Positions 35,967 through 44,810 of a DNA stretch of 64,000 nucleotides are shown piece by piece. This DNA comes from DATFVA01 sp963721075 (GTDB lineage: Bacteria > Bacteroidota > Ignavibacteria > Ignavibacteriales > Ignavibacteriaceae), in contig CAVRHV010000024.1 of the NCBI GenBank assembly GCA_963721075.1, positions 60,054-124,053 on the forward strand, given 5' to 3'. How positions within the stretch are numbered: the stretch's first letter is position 1; each line of letters begins with the position of its first letter. Made by a program: the position numbers and the translations under genes. Under the pieces are notes generated by a model. It was not told the origin of the DNA. It saw only the letters and a list, made by a program, of their open reading frames with translations, and did not search any database.

Positions 35967-36704
35967 ATGTCTGTTTTAATTAATAATATCTCTAAGTCTT
36001 TCGAATCAGCTGAAGCACTAAAACAGGTTAACCTTGAGATAGAAAATAATAACACCACAGTTTTAATCGGTCCCAGCGGCTGCGGTAAATCAACTCTTAT
36101 AAGAATTTTAACAGGGATCATAAAACCCGACTCCGGTCAGGTCTTGTTTGATAACCGCGTACTTGCCCCTTCCAACCTTCGTGATATAAGATTAAAAATC
36201 GGGTACGTAATACAGGAAGGCGGATTATTTCCTCACTTTACCGCGGAAGAAAATGTTGCACTGCTCGCAAGGCATACCGGCTGGGAAAAACAAAGAATAA
36301 ATAATAGAATACAGGAATTAGCAGAGCTTACAAAATTTCCGGAGGAAGGGTTCTCGAAATTTCCCGCAGAACTGTCCGGGGGACAGAGACAGAGAGTGAG
36401 TCTTATGAGGGCTCTAATGCTTGACCCGGAATTTCTGTTCCTCGATGAACCCCTTGGGGCACTCGACCCTTTAATCAGGTATGATTTACAATCGGACCTC
36501 AGAGAAATATTCCGGTCATTGCATAAGACAGTATTAATGGTTACCCACGACCTGAACGAAGCGGTTTTCTTTGCCGATAAAATTGTATTAATGAAAGACG
36601 GAATGATCATACAGCAGGGCGACTTTAAATCATTAAAAGAGAAACCTTCCGATCCTTTTGTTTCTTCATTCATCCGCGCGCAGCGAAGCGTTATAGACAT
36701 TTAG
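35967..36704 (+). CDS. Glycine betaine/choline-type ABC transporter ATP-binding protein
   Basis: 245 residues with a complete ABC ATPase: Walker A GPSGCGKSTL, Q-loop YVIQEGGLFPHF, signature LSGGQRQRVSL, Walker B LFLDEPLGALDP, switch VTHDLNEA. The EGGLFPHFTAEENVALLAR segment is typical of OpuCA/ProV-like ATPases. It lacks the C-terminal CBS pair found in many OpuCA. It energises the fused permease/binding protein encoded 8 bases downstream. Confidence 0.9.
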   Translation: MSVLINNISKSFESAEALKQVNLEIENNNTTVLIGPSGCGKSTLIRILTGIIKPDSGQVLFDNRVLAPSNLRDIRLKIGYVIQEGGLFPHFTAEENVALLARHTGWEKQRINNRIQELAELTKFPEEGFSKFPAELSGGQRQRVSLMRALMLDPEFLFLDEPLGALDPLIRYDLQSDLREIFRSLHKTVLMVTHDLNEAVFFADKIVLMKDGMIIQQGDFKSLKEKPSDPFVSSFIRAQRSVIDI

Positions 36705-36711
36705 TCGAATA

Positions 36712-38202
36712 ATGAATTTGTTAATAAAAATATTACTCATTGTTATCTTTACAACCCCCTGCTTCTCACCGCAGTCACAGGAGGCTCAGTTTATTGTCGG
36801 ATCAAAGAAGTTTACCGAGTCCGTAATCCTTGGGGAAATAGCTGCCCAGATGGCCCGTACCGTTAATCCTAAAACTATACATAAAAGGGAAATAGGCGGC
36901 ACCAGGGTTTTGTGGGATGCTTTACTCAGAGGCGATATTGATATTTATCCCGAATACACAGGAACAATAAAGCAGGAAATACTTTCGGGCGAGGGTATTA
37001 GCAGCGACGATGAGATGGAAAAAATCCTTCACTCTAAACATATAGAAATCAGTAAACCGCTTGGGTTCAATGATACTTATGCGATCGGAATGAAAAAAAG
37101 CATTGCTGAAAAGCTGAATATTAATTCCATATCTGACTTAACAAAACATCCCGATTTAAGATATGGATTCAGTAACGAATTCCTCGACCGGAGGGATGGA
37201 TGGCCCGGACTCTCACAGGCTTACAATCTCCCGCAGGATAATGTTACCGGTCTGGATCATGATCTGGCGTACAGAGGTCTGGCAGAAGGGTCGATAGACG
37301 TGATAGATTTCTACTCAACTGATGCTGATATAAAATATTATAATCTTAAAGTGCTTAAAGATGATTTAGATTATTTTCCGGAATATAAGGCAGTATTTCT
37401 TTACAGACAGGAAACGGAGAATGTGAATCCCCGGGCACTTTCGGAAATTCTGAAACTCGAAGGAAGCATTCCCGAATCCACAATGATAAGGATGAATGCC
37501 GAGGTTAAGATAAATGGAAAACCTGAATCTTTCGTGGCAGCGCAGTTCATCAGGGATAAATTTGGTATTAAGTCGAGCTACGAAGAGGAAACCTTCTGGA
37601 CACGCCTGCTGAGAAATACACTTGACCATTTGTTTCTGGTTGTCATCTCATTATTAGCCGCTATTATTACTGCAATACCTCTTGGGATAGCAGCTTACAG
37701 AAATAAAAGATCGGGAAGCATAATTCTTGGTGTTGTGGGCGTTATCCAGACAATTCCTTCTCTGGCACTTTTGGTTTTTATGATCCCTTTAATAGGGATC
37801 GGTTCCTGGCCGGCAATAACAGCTCTGTTCCTTTACAGCCTTCTCCCAATTGTTCGAAATACTTACAGCGGACTGCAGGGCATTCCGGGGCATATAAGAG
37901 AATCAGCAGAAGTGCTTGGAATGACTCCAGGTGCAAAACTGCGCCTTGTCGAACTCCCGATAGCTTCACCGTCAATACTTGCCGGAATAAAAACATCAGC
38001 AGTAATAAACGTGGGTACTGCGACACTGGGAGCTTTAATTGGGGCGGGAGGATACGGACAGCCTATATTAACCGGTATCAGGCTGGATAATATTTCTTTA
38101 ATTCTCCAGGGGGCTGTGCCTGCGGCGGTTCTTGCGCTCCTTGTCCAGGGAATTTTCGATTTAATAGAGAAACTTTTTGTCCCGCGCGGATTGAAACTAT
38201 AA
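36712..38202 (+). CDS. Fused substrate-binding protein and permease, glycine betaine/choline-type ABC transporter
   Basis: 496 residues. A signal-like N-terminus is followed by an OpuAC/OsmF-type binding domain (about 22-285): IVGSKKFTESVILGEI, GDIDIYPEYTGT, LDHDLAYRGLAEGSIDVID. The C-terminal 200 residues are an OpuCB/ProW-type permease with LGVVGVIQTIPSLALLVFM and the EAA loop AEVLGMTPGAKLRLVELPIA. Binding domain first and permease second is the reverse of the BusAB/OpuABC fusions known from Gram-positives. With the ATPase upstream it forms a full osmolyte-type importer from two genes. Ligand inferred from family only. Confidence 0.9.
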   Translation: MNLLIKILLIVIFTTPCFSPQSQEAQFIVGSKKFTESVILGEIAAQMARTVNPKTIHKREIGGTRVLWDALLRGDIDIYPEYTGTIKQEILSGEGISSDDEMEKILHSKHIEISKPLGFNDTYAIGMKKSIAEKLNINSISDLTKHPDLRYGFSNEFLDRRDGWPGLSQAYNLPQDNVTGLDHDLAYRGLAEGSIDVIDFYSTDADIKYYNLKVLKDDLDYFPEYKAVFLYRQETENVNPRALSEILKLEGSIPESTMIRMNAEVKINGKPESFVAAQFIRDKFGIKSSYEEETFWTRLLRNTLDHLFLVVISLLAAIITAIPLGIAAYRNKRSGSIILGVVGVIQTIPSLALLVFMIPLIGIGSWPAITALFLYSLLPIVRNTYSGLQGIPGHIRESAEVLGMTPGAKLRLVELPIASPSILAGIKTSAVINVGTATLGALIGAGGYGQPILTGIRLDNISLILQGAVPAAVLALLVQGIFDLIEKLFVPRGLKL

Positions 38203-38323
38203 TCAGGCTTTCCCTCATCCTAAAATATACTTTCATCATTTTCTGTTACCTTAAATGTAGGAGCTTTAGTAACTTAGAGGGGTGATTTGTATTGTTTTTT
38301 AATTTTTCTACCGGGAGAAAAAA

Positions 38324-39031
38324 ATGAGACAACTAATCCGTTTATTCATTGTGCTTCTACTATATACTGTCAGCCTTTCCGCGCAATCAGCGGGAGGCGG
38401 TTTAATGCTGGGTTTTCCTGAAGGTGAATTCAAAGAAAACGTTGATCGGCCGGGATTCGGACTTTCAGGCCAGGTTCTTCTTTTTAATCCTTCAGAAGGT
38501 CTTCCTTTCGGATTTGGTCTTGATATCGGTTACCTGAATTACGGAAATGAAACCAGACAGGAACCGTTCAGTCTTACTATTCCTGATGTAGTTGTTGATG
38601 TTGAACGCTCCAACAATCTTGTTAATTTCCACCTGCTCTTTCAGATCGCCCCGCCTTCAGGCGATGTTCGGCCCTATGCAGAACTACTGTTCGGGGGCGC
38701 CTATCTGTGGACAGAAACTTCTATAAGAAGCCGCGGTGATGAAGAGGTGGCCAGTAATACGAACTTTGATGATTTCGCCTGGAATTATGGCGTTGGCGGG
38801 GGACTGCTCATCCGGCTGTATTCTCCTGATGAACAGGAAGGCAGTTTTGAATCACTATTCCTTGATCTGAAGGTCAGGTATCTGCTGGGTACCGAGGCTG
38901 AGTATCTTAAAGAAGGTTCTGTTACCATTGATAATGGAAATGTCTATTACGATGTATCAAGATCGAAGACAGATCTGCTTATAACCCAGATTGGTGTGAT
39001 GTTTTATTTCAGATCATTTTCAGGAAACTGA
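38324..39031 (+). CDS. Outer-membrane beta-barrel protein, function unknown
   Basis: 235 residues with a signal peptide (RLFIVLLLYTVSLSAQS). The mature part alternates hydrophobic and polar residues as in small 8- to 10-stranded barrels: GGGLMLGFPEGEF, GFGLDIGYLNYG, YAELLFGGAYLW, LDLKVRYLLG, LITQIGVMFYFRSF near the C-terminus. OmpA/OmpW-like in size. It stands alone with 121 and 80 bases on either side. No specific function can be given. Confidence 0.75.
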   Translation: MRQLIRLFIVLLLYTVSLSAQSAGGGLMLGFPEGEFKENVDRPGFGLSGQVLLFNPSEGLPFGFGLDIGYLNYGNETRQEPFSLTIPDVVVDVERSNNLVNFHLLFQIAPPSGDVRPYAELLFGGAYLWTETSIRSRGDEEVASNTNFDDFAWNYGVGGGLLIRLYSPDEQEGSFESLFLDLKVRYLLGTEAEYLKEGSVTIDNGNVYYDVSRSKTDLLITQIGVMFYFRSFSGN

Positions 39032-39111
39032 GATCTTATTTTTTAGCGGTTTACCTGAAGGTAGATATATCTTTTTAATATATTTGCAGTAAATTATTTG
39101 AGGAGTGTGGA

Positions 39112-41136
39112 ATGTCCTTCCCTTCGGAAAAAACAGATCTTGCAGCGATTAATACTTTAAGATTTTTATCAGTTGATGCCGTACAAAAAGCTAACTCAGG
39201 GCATCCCGGTATGCCTATGGGATGCGCTCCAATCGCATATACCCTGTATGCAAAGCATATGCGGCATAATCCGGAAAATCCTGAATGGGTTAACCGCGAC
39301 AGATTTATTTTATCCAACGGCCATGGAAGCATGCTTTTATATTCCGTGCTTCATTTATGCGGATATAAGATCTCGATGGAGGACATAAAGAACTTCAGAC
39401 AGTGGAACAGCATTACTCCGGGGCATCCCGAGTATCATTTAACTCCCGGAGTAGAAACCACAACCGGTCCGCTGGGTCAGGGCTTTGCAAATGCCGTAGG
39501 TATGGCAATAGCAGAATCTTACCTTGCCTCAATGTTCAACAAAGAAGATATCAGAATTCTTGATCATTTTATTTACGGGATCTGCAGTGACGGCGATTTG
39601 ATGGAGGGAGTTTCACACGAAGCTGCTTCTTTAGCCGGTCATCTGAAACTGGGGAAATTAATATTTTTTTACGATGACAATGGAATTACTATAGATGGAT
39701 CAACAGAACTATCATTCAGTGAAGATATAGCTAAAAGGTTTGATGCTTACGGCTGGCACGTACAGAAAGTAAATGATGTAAATAATCCTGAAGCACTTGA
39801 AGCTGCGCTCCTTGCGGCAAAAAATGAAATCGATAAACCCTCTATTATTATTACAAAAACTCATATAGGTTTCGGAAGTCCCCATAAACAGGACACTTCA
39901 GACGCACACGGTTCTCCCCTTGGTGAGGAAGAAATAAAACTTACAAAGAAAAATCTGAACTGGCCTGAAGATGAAACTTTTTATATTCCGAATGAAGTTG
40001 CTAAAATGTTTGATGCACTTTCCGGACAGTTCAGGAAATATGAAGAAGACTGGAACTCTCTTTTTAATGAGTATGAAAAACGTTACCCTGAAGAAGCCGC
40101 TAAGTTTAAGAAAATTATGAGCGGGGATAACGGAGATGAATGGAAAGAGAAATTACCTGTATTCGTAGATGACGGTAAAGCCCTCGCCACCCGGGCCGCT
40201 TCCGGAAAAGTGCTGAATGCAATTGCTCCGTTTCTTCCTGCACTTATTGGAGGTTCTGCTGATCTGGCTCCTTCAAACAACACCTATCTTAAAAGCTATT
40301 CAAACTTCAGTGCTTCCGATAAGAGCGGCAGGAACTTTCACTTTGGTATTCGTGAACACGGTATGGCGGGTATTCTTAACGGTATGGCTCTGTACGGAGG
40401 TGTTATTCCTTACGGAGGAACTTTCCTGATATTTTCCGATTATCTTAGACCGGCAATACGGCTCGGTGCTTTATCGGGAATTAGACCTATATATGTTTTT
40501 ACTCATGATAGTATCGGTCTCGGTGAAGACGGACCGACTCATCAGCCGGTAGAACATCTCGCTGCATTGCGGGCAATTCCTGAAGTAATCGTAATTCGTC
40601 CTGCCGATGCAAACGAAACATCAGCTGCCTGGAAAGCTGCGATCGAACACGAAGGGAGTCCTGTTCTATTAATCTTAACCAGGCAGGGACTTCCGGTATT
40701 AGACCAGACCAGGTACAGTTCAGCTTCGAACCTTTCAAAAGGAGCTTATATTTTGAAGGACTCTGATGCTCCTGAACTAATCCTGATGGCGTCAGGTTCT
40801 GAAGTATCTGTTTCACTTAAGGCCGCTGAACTACTGGAGAAGAAAGGGATTAAAGTCAGAGTTGTAAGCTTTCCAAGCTTTGAACTTTTCGAAAAACAGG
40901 ACAGTAAATATAAAGAAGCGGTTCTGCCAGCCGGGATTAAAGCAAGAGTTTCTGTTGAGGCAGGTATAAGTCAGTGCTGGTATAAATATCTTGGAGAAGC
41001 GGGTGAAGCAGTAAGTATTGAAAAATTCGGATCATCTGCTCCCGGTAAGGTTCTGATGGAAAAATATGGTATTACAGCTGAAAATATTGTAGCAGCAGCA
41101 GTTCGTGTTATGGAAAAACTGAAGGTTGTGTCCTAA
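39112..41136 (+). CDS. tkt: Transketolase
   Basis: 674 residues, full length, ribosome site GAGG upstream of the ATG. Thiamine diphosphate motif GDGDLMEGVSHEAASLAGH region reads CSDGDLMEGVSHEAA; N-terminal HPGMPMGCAPIAYTLY and GPLGQGFANAVGMA; the pyrimidine domain has GIREHGMAGILNGMAL and THDSIGLGEDGPTHQPVEH; C-terminal domain from about 540. Cytosolic enzyme of the non-oxidative pentose phosphate pathway, moving two-carbon units between sugar phosphates. Monocistronic by spacing. Confidence 0.96.
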   Translation: MSFPSEKTDLAAINTLRFLSVDAVQKANSGHPGMPMGCAPIAYTLYAKHMRHNPENPEWVNRDRFILSNGHGSMLLYSVLHLCGYKISMEDIKNFRQWNSITPGHPEYHLTPGVETTTGPLGQGFANAVGMAIAESYLASMFNKEDIRILDHFIYGICSDGDLMEGVSHEAASLAGHLKLGKLIFFYDDNGITIDGSTELSFSEDIAKRFDAYGWHVQKVNDVNNPEALEAALLAAKNEIDKPSIIITKTHIGFGSPHKQDTSDAHGSPLGEEEIKLTKKNLNWPEDETFYIPNEVAKMFDALSGQFRKYEEDWNSLFNEYEKRYPEEAAKFKKIMSGDNGDEWKEKLPVFVDDGKALATRAASGKVLNAIAPFLPALIGGSADLAPSNNTYLKSYSNFSASDKSGRNFHFGIREHGMAGILNGMALYGGVIPYGGTFLIFSDYLRPAIRLGALSGIRPIYVFTHDSIGLGEDGPTHQPVEHLAALRAIPEVIVIRPADANETSAAWKAAIEHEGSPVLLILTRQGLPVLDQTRYSSASNLSKGAYILKDSDAPELILMASGSEVSVSLKAAELLEKKGIKVRVVSFPSFELFEKQDSKYKEAVLPAGIKARVSVEAGISQCWYKYLGEAGEAVSIEKFGSSAPGKVLMEKYGITAENIVAAAVRVMEKLKVVS

Positions 41137-41208
41137 GACCTCATTGTAATATTTGCATTGTCAAAGTCCTTTTAATTATATTTTCTCTCAAAAACAGGTG
41201 GGGAAGTT

Positions 41209-42942
41209 ATGAACAAAGAAATAAAATATATTGATGTTCCTTTAATCTCTTCAATTAGAGATATGCTCTTCAGATCAGCTAAAAGCTTTCCTGATAAACT
41301 TGCTCTCGAAGATCTTGCAGATACACCGATAAAAAAGCTTTCATTCCGACAGCTTCTGGATAATGTTTTGAAATTCGGCGACTCGCTTAAACAGATTGGA
41401 TTAAAGGAAAGGGCCCCCCTTGCCATTATCAGCGAGAACCGGGTACAATGGGGTATTGCATACCTGACAGGAATGACTTTTAATTTTGTGGTTGTACCAA
41501 TCGATAAAAATCTGCCTGAACAGGACATTATAAACATCATTCATGAATCAGAGGCCGAGGCGATTATTTTTTCAAATGGATACTATGATCTGATGAGGGA
41601 TAAAAAAGACCTGCTTAAAAAGCTGAAGATATTTGTGAGTATGGATCTTGAGAATGATAAAGAAGGTTTTTATTCGATGACAGGACTTATTCAGAAAGGA
41701 AAATTAGTTGATAAGGAATCCCTTCCGGATATAAATCCCGAAGAATTGGCCGAAATAAATTTCACCTCCGGATCTCTCGGAAGAGCAAAAGGTGTGATGC
41801 TTAGTCAGAAGAACATAGCTGAAAACCTGATGTCAATGACCAGCATGATTGATATAAATGAAAAGGACAGATTTCTGTCGGTTCTTCCCATTCATCATAC
41901 TTACGAATGCACATGCGGATTCCTTTGTCCCCTCTTCCGCGGAGCCTCGGCGCATTATGCAAGGTCGTTGAAAACAGTAGGCGAAGATCTGCAGAAAGTT
42001 AAAGCGACAATACTTCTCGGCGTTCCGCTTCTTTATGATAAAATGTTCAGGAAGATTTATAAAGCTATAACAGAAGATAAAGTTAAATCGAAGGTTGTTC
42101 CTCCGCTTCTTAAATTAACAAACTTTACTGAAAAGGTAGGCTGGAAATCATCAAAGAAAATTGTCTTCAAAGAGCTTCATAACCAGTTTGGCGGTGCCAT
42201 ACGGCTTTTCATTGCTGGTGCTGCAGCACCTGACCCGAAAGTGGCGAAAGGACTTAGAGAATTCGGATTTAATTTTGTGCAGGGTTACGGCTTAACAGAA
42301 ACATCACCTATTCTTGCACTGAACCAGATAGATAATTTTAAGGATATGGCAGCAGGTCTGCCGCTTAAAAATGTTCATCTTAAAATAAATGATCCCAATC
42401 CGGAAGGAATCGGCGAAGTATGGGCTAAAGGTCCTAATGTAATGCTCGGCTATTTCAAAAATCCGCAGCTGACAAAAGAAGTATTTGAGGGTGAATGGTT
42501 TAAGACAGGCGACCTGGGATTTATAGACAGCGACGGGTTCCTTCATCTTGTTGGCAGAAAGAAAAATATGATACTGTCGCGTACCGGCGAAAACGTCTAT
42601 CCCGAAGAAATTGAAGACATTATTAATAGAAGTCCTTTCATACTGGAGTCCCTTGTTTACGGTGAGGAGGATGAAAAGCACGATGAAATCATCGCTGCCC
42701 AGATAGTTACTGATGCAGATGCATTTATAGAGTATTCGGAACATAACAGTGCGGAAATAAACGATGATCTTATCCGGAAAATAATCGATGAGGAGATAAA
42801 GGTAGTCAATAAGCAGCTTCCGCTATATAAGCAGATACGGAAATTTCATATAAGAACCGAGGAATTTGAAAAAACAACTACTCAAAAGATTAAACGATAT
42901 CTTGTAAAAAAGGAGAAGATTGTCAGCGAAGATAATGCCTGA
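41209..42942 (+). CDS. AMP-dependent acyl-CoA synthetase (long-chain fatty acid-CoA ligase type)
   Basis: 577 residues of the ANL superfamily. The AMP-binding loop reads TSGSLGRAKGVMLS rather than the usual TSGTTGxPKG, an unusual variant with Leu-Gly-Arg. Other motifs are normal: GYGLTETSP, WFKTGDLGFIDSDGFL and GRKKNMILSRTGENVYPEEIE, with the C-terminal catalytic Lys candidate in TTQKIKRY. It would activate fatty acids as acyl-AMP then acyl-CoA. Follows tkt by 72 bases and ends in a strong bidirectional terminator. Confidence 0.88.
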   Translation: MNKEIKYIDVPLISSIRDMLFRSAKSFPDKLALEDLADTPIKKLSFRQLLDNVLKFGDSLKQIGLKERAPLAIISENRVQWGIAYLTGMTFNFVVVPIDKNLPEQDIINIIHESEAEAIIFSNGYYDLMRDKKDLLKKLKIFVSMDLENDKEGFYSMTGLIQKGKLVDKESLPDINPEELAEINFTSGSLGRAKGVMLSQKNIAENLMSMTSMIDINEKDRFLSVLPIHHTYECTCGFLCPLFRGASAHYARSLKTVGEDLQKVKATILLGVPLLYDKMFRKIYKAITEDKVKSKVVPPLLKLTNFTEKVGWKSSKKIVFKELHNQFGGAIRLFIAGAAAPDPKVAKGLREFGFNFVQGYGLTETSPILALNQIDNFKDMAAGLPLKNVHLKINDPNPEGIGEVWAKGPNVMLGYFKNPQLTKEVFEGEWFKTGDLGFIDSDGFLHLVGRKKNMILSRTGENVYPEEIEDIINRSPFILESLVYGEEDEKHDEIIAAQIVTDADAFIEYSEHNSAEINDDLIRKIIDEEIKVVNKQLPLYKQIRKFHIRTEEFEKTTTQKIKRYLVKKEKIVSEDNA

Positions 42943-42963
42943 CGAATTGATGGGTTTAAAAGA

Positions 42964-42991
42964 AAAAGCGTTCTTGAAAAAGAACGCTTTT
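42964..42991. terminator. Bidirectional rho-independent terminator
   Basis: Perfect 12-base arms AAAAGCGTTCTT and AAGAACGCTTTT around GAAA, between the convergent acyl-CoA synthetase and RRM genes. A-run before and T-run after serve both strands. Confidence 0.9.
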
Positions 42992-43010
42992 GAGACCGGC
43001 CAACTAAATA

Positions 43011-43262
43011 TTAATCACGTGGTTTTGCAACATTAACGACTATATTCCTACCACCGAGTTGAGCATTGTTCAATGCAGTAATTGCACTGTTGGCACTATC
43101 CTGAGATGCCATCTCAACGAAACCGAATCCTCTGGATCTACCGGTTTCACGGTCTTTAATTACTTTTGCTGAAACCACTTCACCGTGTTCTTCAAAAGCT
43201 TCTTGCAGTTTTTGGTCATCAACTGACCAGGGCAGGCTGCCCACAAACAATTTAGTACTCAC
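43011..43262 (-). CDS. RRM-type RNA-binding protein
   Basis: 83 residues from a GTG start with AAGGA upstream. A single RNA-recognition motif fills the protein: RNP2 KLFVGSLPW, RNP1 RGFGFVEM, ending GGRNIVVNVAKPRD. This is the short bacterial RRM family common in Bacteroidota and cyanobacteria, often abundant and linked with cold or RNA stability; the specific role here is not known. Confidence 0.93.
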   Translation of the reverse strand: MSTKLFVGSLPWSVDDQKLQEAFEEHGEVVSAKVIKDRETGRSRGFGFVEMASQDSANSAITALNNAQLGGRNIVVNVAKPRD

Positions 43263-43296
43263 TTAAGTTAATCCTTAAAATGTTATTAATAAAATT

Positions 43297-43317
43297 CCCG
43301 GTTTTTCAGCAACCGGG
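43297..43317 (-). terminator. Terminator downstream of the truncated ABC-2 permease
   Basis: CCCGGTT/AACCGGG stem with a 7-base loop. On the minus strand it is followed by AATTTTATT, so it ends minus-strand transcription from 43393 before the RRM gene. Confidence 0.7.
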
Positions 43318-43392
43318 ATAAGAAACATACGACAAAAAATGATACCAACCTAATTAATTTTTTTGTTCTGTGTTTATTGACCAGCCCCGAAA

Positions 43393-44106
43393 TCAGAAAA
43401 TATCGCCCTTTTTGAACCTCCAGAAGCTTACCACATTAACCAGGACTCCAATTCCGATCAAAATTCCAAGGTAAGGAAGAATTTCCAGAAATCCCGAACC
43501 GTTCCATAGAACCTGCAGAAATCCTTCTACCGACCAGTACACTATTGTAAATTTACTTAAAACCCTGATAAACTCGGGGAGGAGGAAGGTTGGAAACCAT
43601 GCTCCTCCGATGGCACTCATAGTCAAGATCAGGAAGGTCCCGAGGCCGTTAGCCTGTGCATTGGTTTTGCTGAATGCAGCCAGTACCATTCCGAAGGCAG
43701 TAGCGGCTGCTGATGAGCACACTATCATCAGGAAAAGATTACCAAAGTTTGAAAATATGTCGATATTGAAAAGTGCATACCCCGCCAGAAAGAGAACAAT
43801 GAGCTGGATTATTCCCAGGGAAATGTTGTAAAGATATTTACTCCATAAAATGTCGGCACGTGATACCGGTGCCGATAATATTCTTAAAGTAACTCCGGAA
43901 TTCCTTTCATCGAAAAGCGAGGTGGCCGAAGCAGTTATACTGAATAAAAGAAACATCATAGCCCATCCGCCCACACTTCTGGTTGCATTCGGGTTGCTTA
44001 CCTCTTTTCCTACAAGCTGTTCCTTATCAAGCTTCACAATATTCTTGAAAAAATCTGAGGCCCCTTTCGTTGCAGCTATGGAAATCATAGCAAAAAAGGA
44101 TTTCAA
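43393..44106 (-). pseudogene. ABC-2 type transporter permease, N-terminally truncated
   Basis: 237 residues corresponding to the C-terminal two thirds of an ABC-2/NatB-like permease: DERNSGVTLRILSAPVSRADIL, GMVLAAFSKTNAQANGLG, SAIGGAWFPTFLLPEF, then FWRFKKGDIF at the end. Five or six membrane segments are present, but the first membrane helix and large extracellular domain of the family are missing, and the frame opens abruptly from a TTG. No partner ATPase is nearby. Probably a deletion remnant; upstream sequence to 44300 shows no missing half. Confidence 0.65.
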
Positions 44107-44810
44107 TTCAGCCGGCTATTTACATAAGCAGTCATTCCATTACAACAAGATACTCCCCGTTCATTATTTCTCTATTCCTTTCATCTATTGGTTATATCGG
44201 GGAGTCATTTTTGTAAATTGTGAACACCTTCTCAGGAGAATACCAGGATTATATAAAAGTCAGTCCGGCGGTAATTGCTCAGGGAATGGGACGGGTTAAT
44301 GCAGTAGTTGGGTCGGGGAAAAGACGGTTCAAAGACGGTTCAACACCTATTTTGGGGTGAAATCTGCTGAAATATTAAACAGTACGCTGGTGATAAACTA
44401 ATCATTTACTGCTTATAATAAATGATCTTCCCTGAATCTATTATATGTTTTTTTGATCTGAAGTTCAATATGATCGCATAAAATCAGAATATTTATGTGA
44501 GTTAACATTTTTCAGAATATTCAAATTTTTGTTGCATTCTATCATTTTTTCTTATTAACTTATATTTACTTCTAAACCAACTCCTCTATTTTTGTTGTTG
44601 GCAAATAGTTAAAAAGGATCATTAACAGCTTTCGGGGTGGTTAGTTATAATGATTAGATATACTATTTCGCTTCGTCACCCGGTAACTCTGAGGGCATTT
44701 CAGTTTATAATTATTGAATAGAACTTTGAAACAGGTTACGGTTATATTCATATCGAAATTGTGATACATCATTAATTAGTATCATAGCAAATAATAGAAA
44801 GGAGAATCGA
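44107..44810. other. Long non-coding gap with small repeats
   Basis: No convincing gene in about 700 bases. It contains an 11-base direct tandem repeat (AAAGACGGTTC twice, about 44322-44343) and a perfect 8-base inverted repeat ATCATTTA/TAAATGAT (44401-44408 and 44419-44426). A 46-codon open stretch on the plus strand (about 44219-44358) spans the tandem repeat and is not convincing. The last 250 bases are A/T-rich and presumably hold the promoter of the type IX cargo gene. Confidence 0.5.

Noticed and set aside
44219..44358. 46-codon open frame across the tandem repeat
   Set aside because: Starts at a GTG without ribosome site, matches no family I recognise and is broken by the duplication if one repeat unit is removed.
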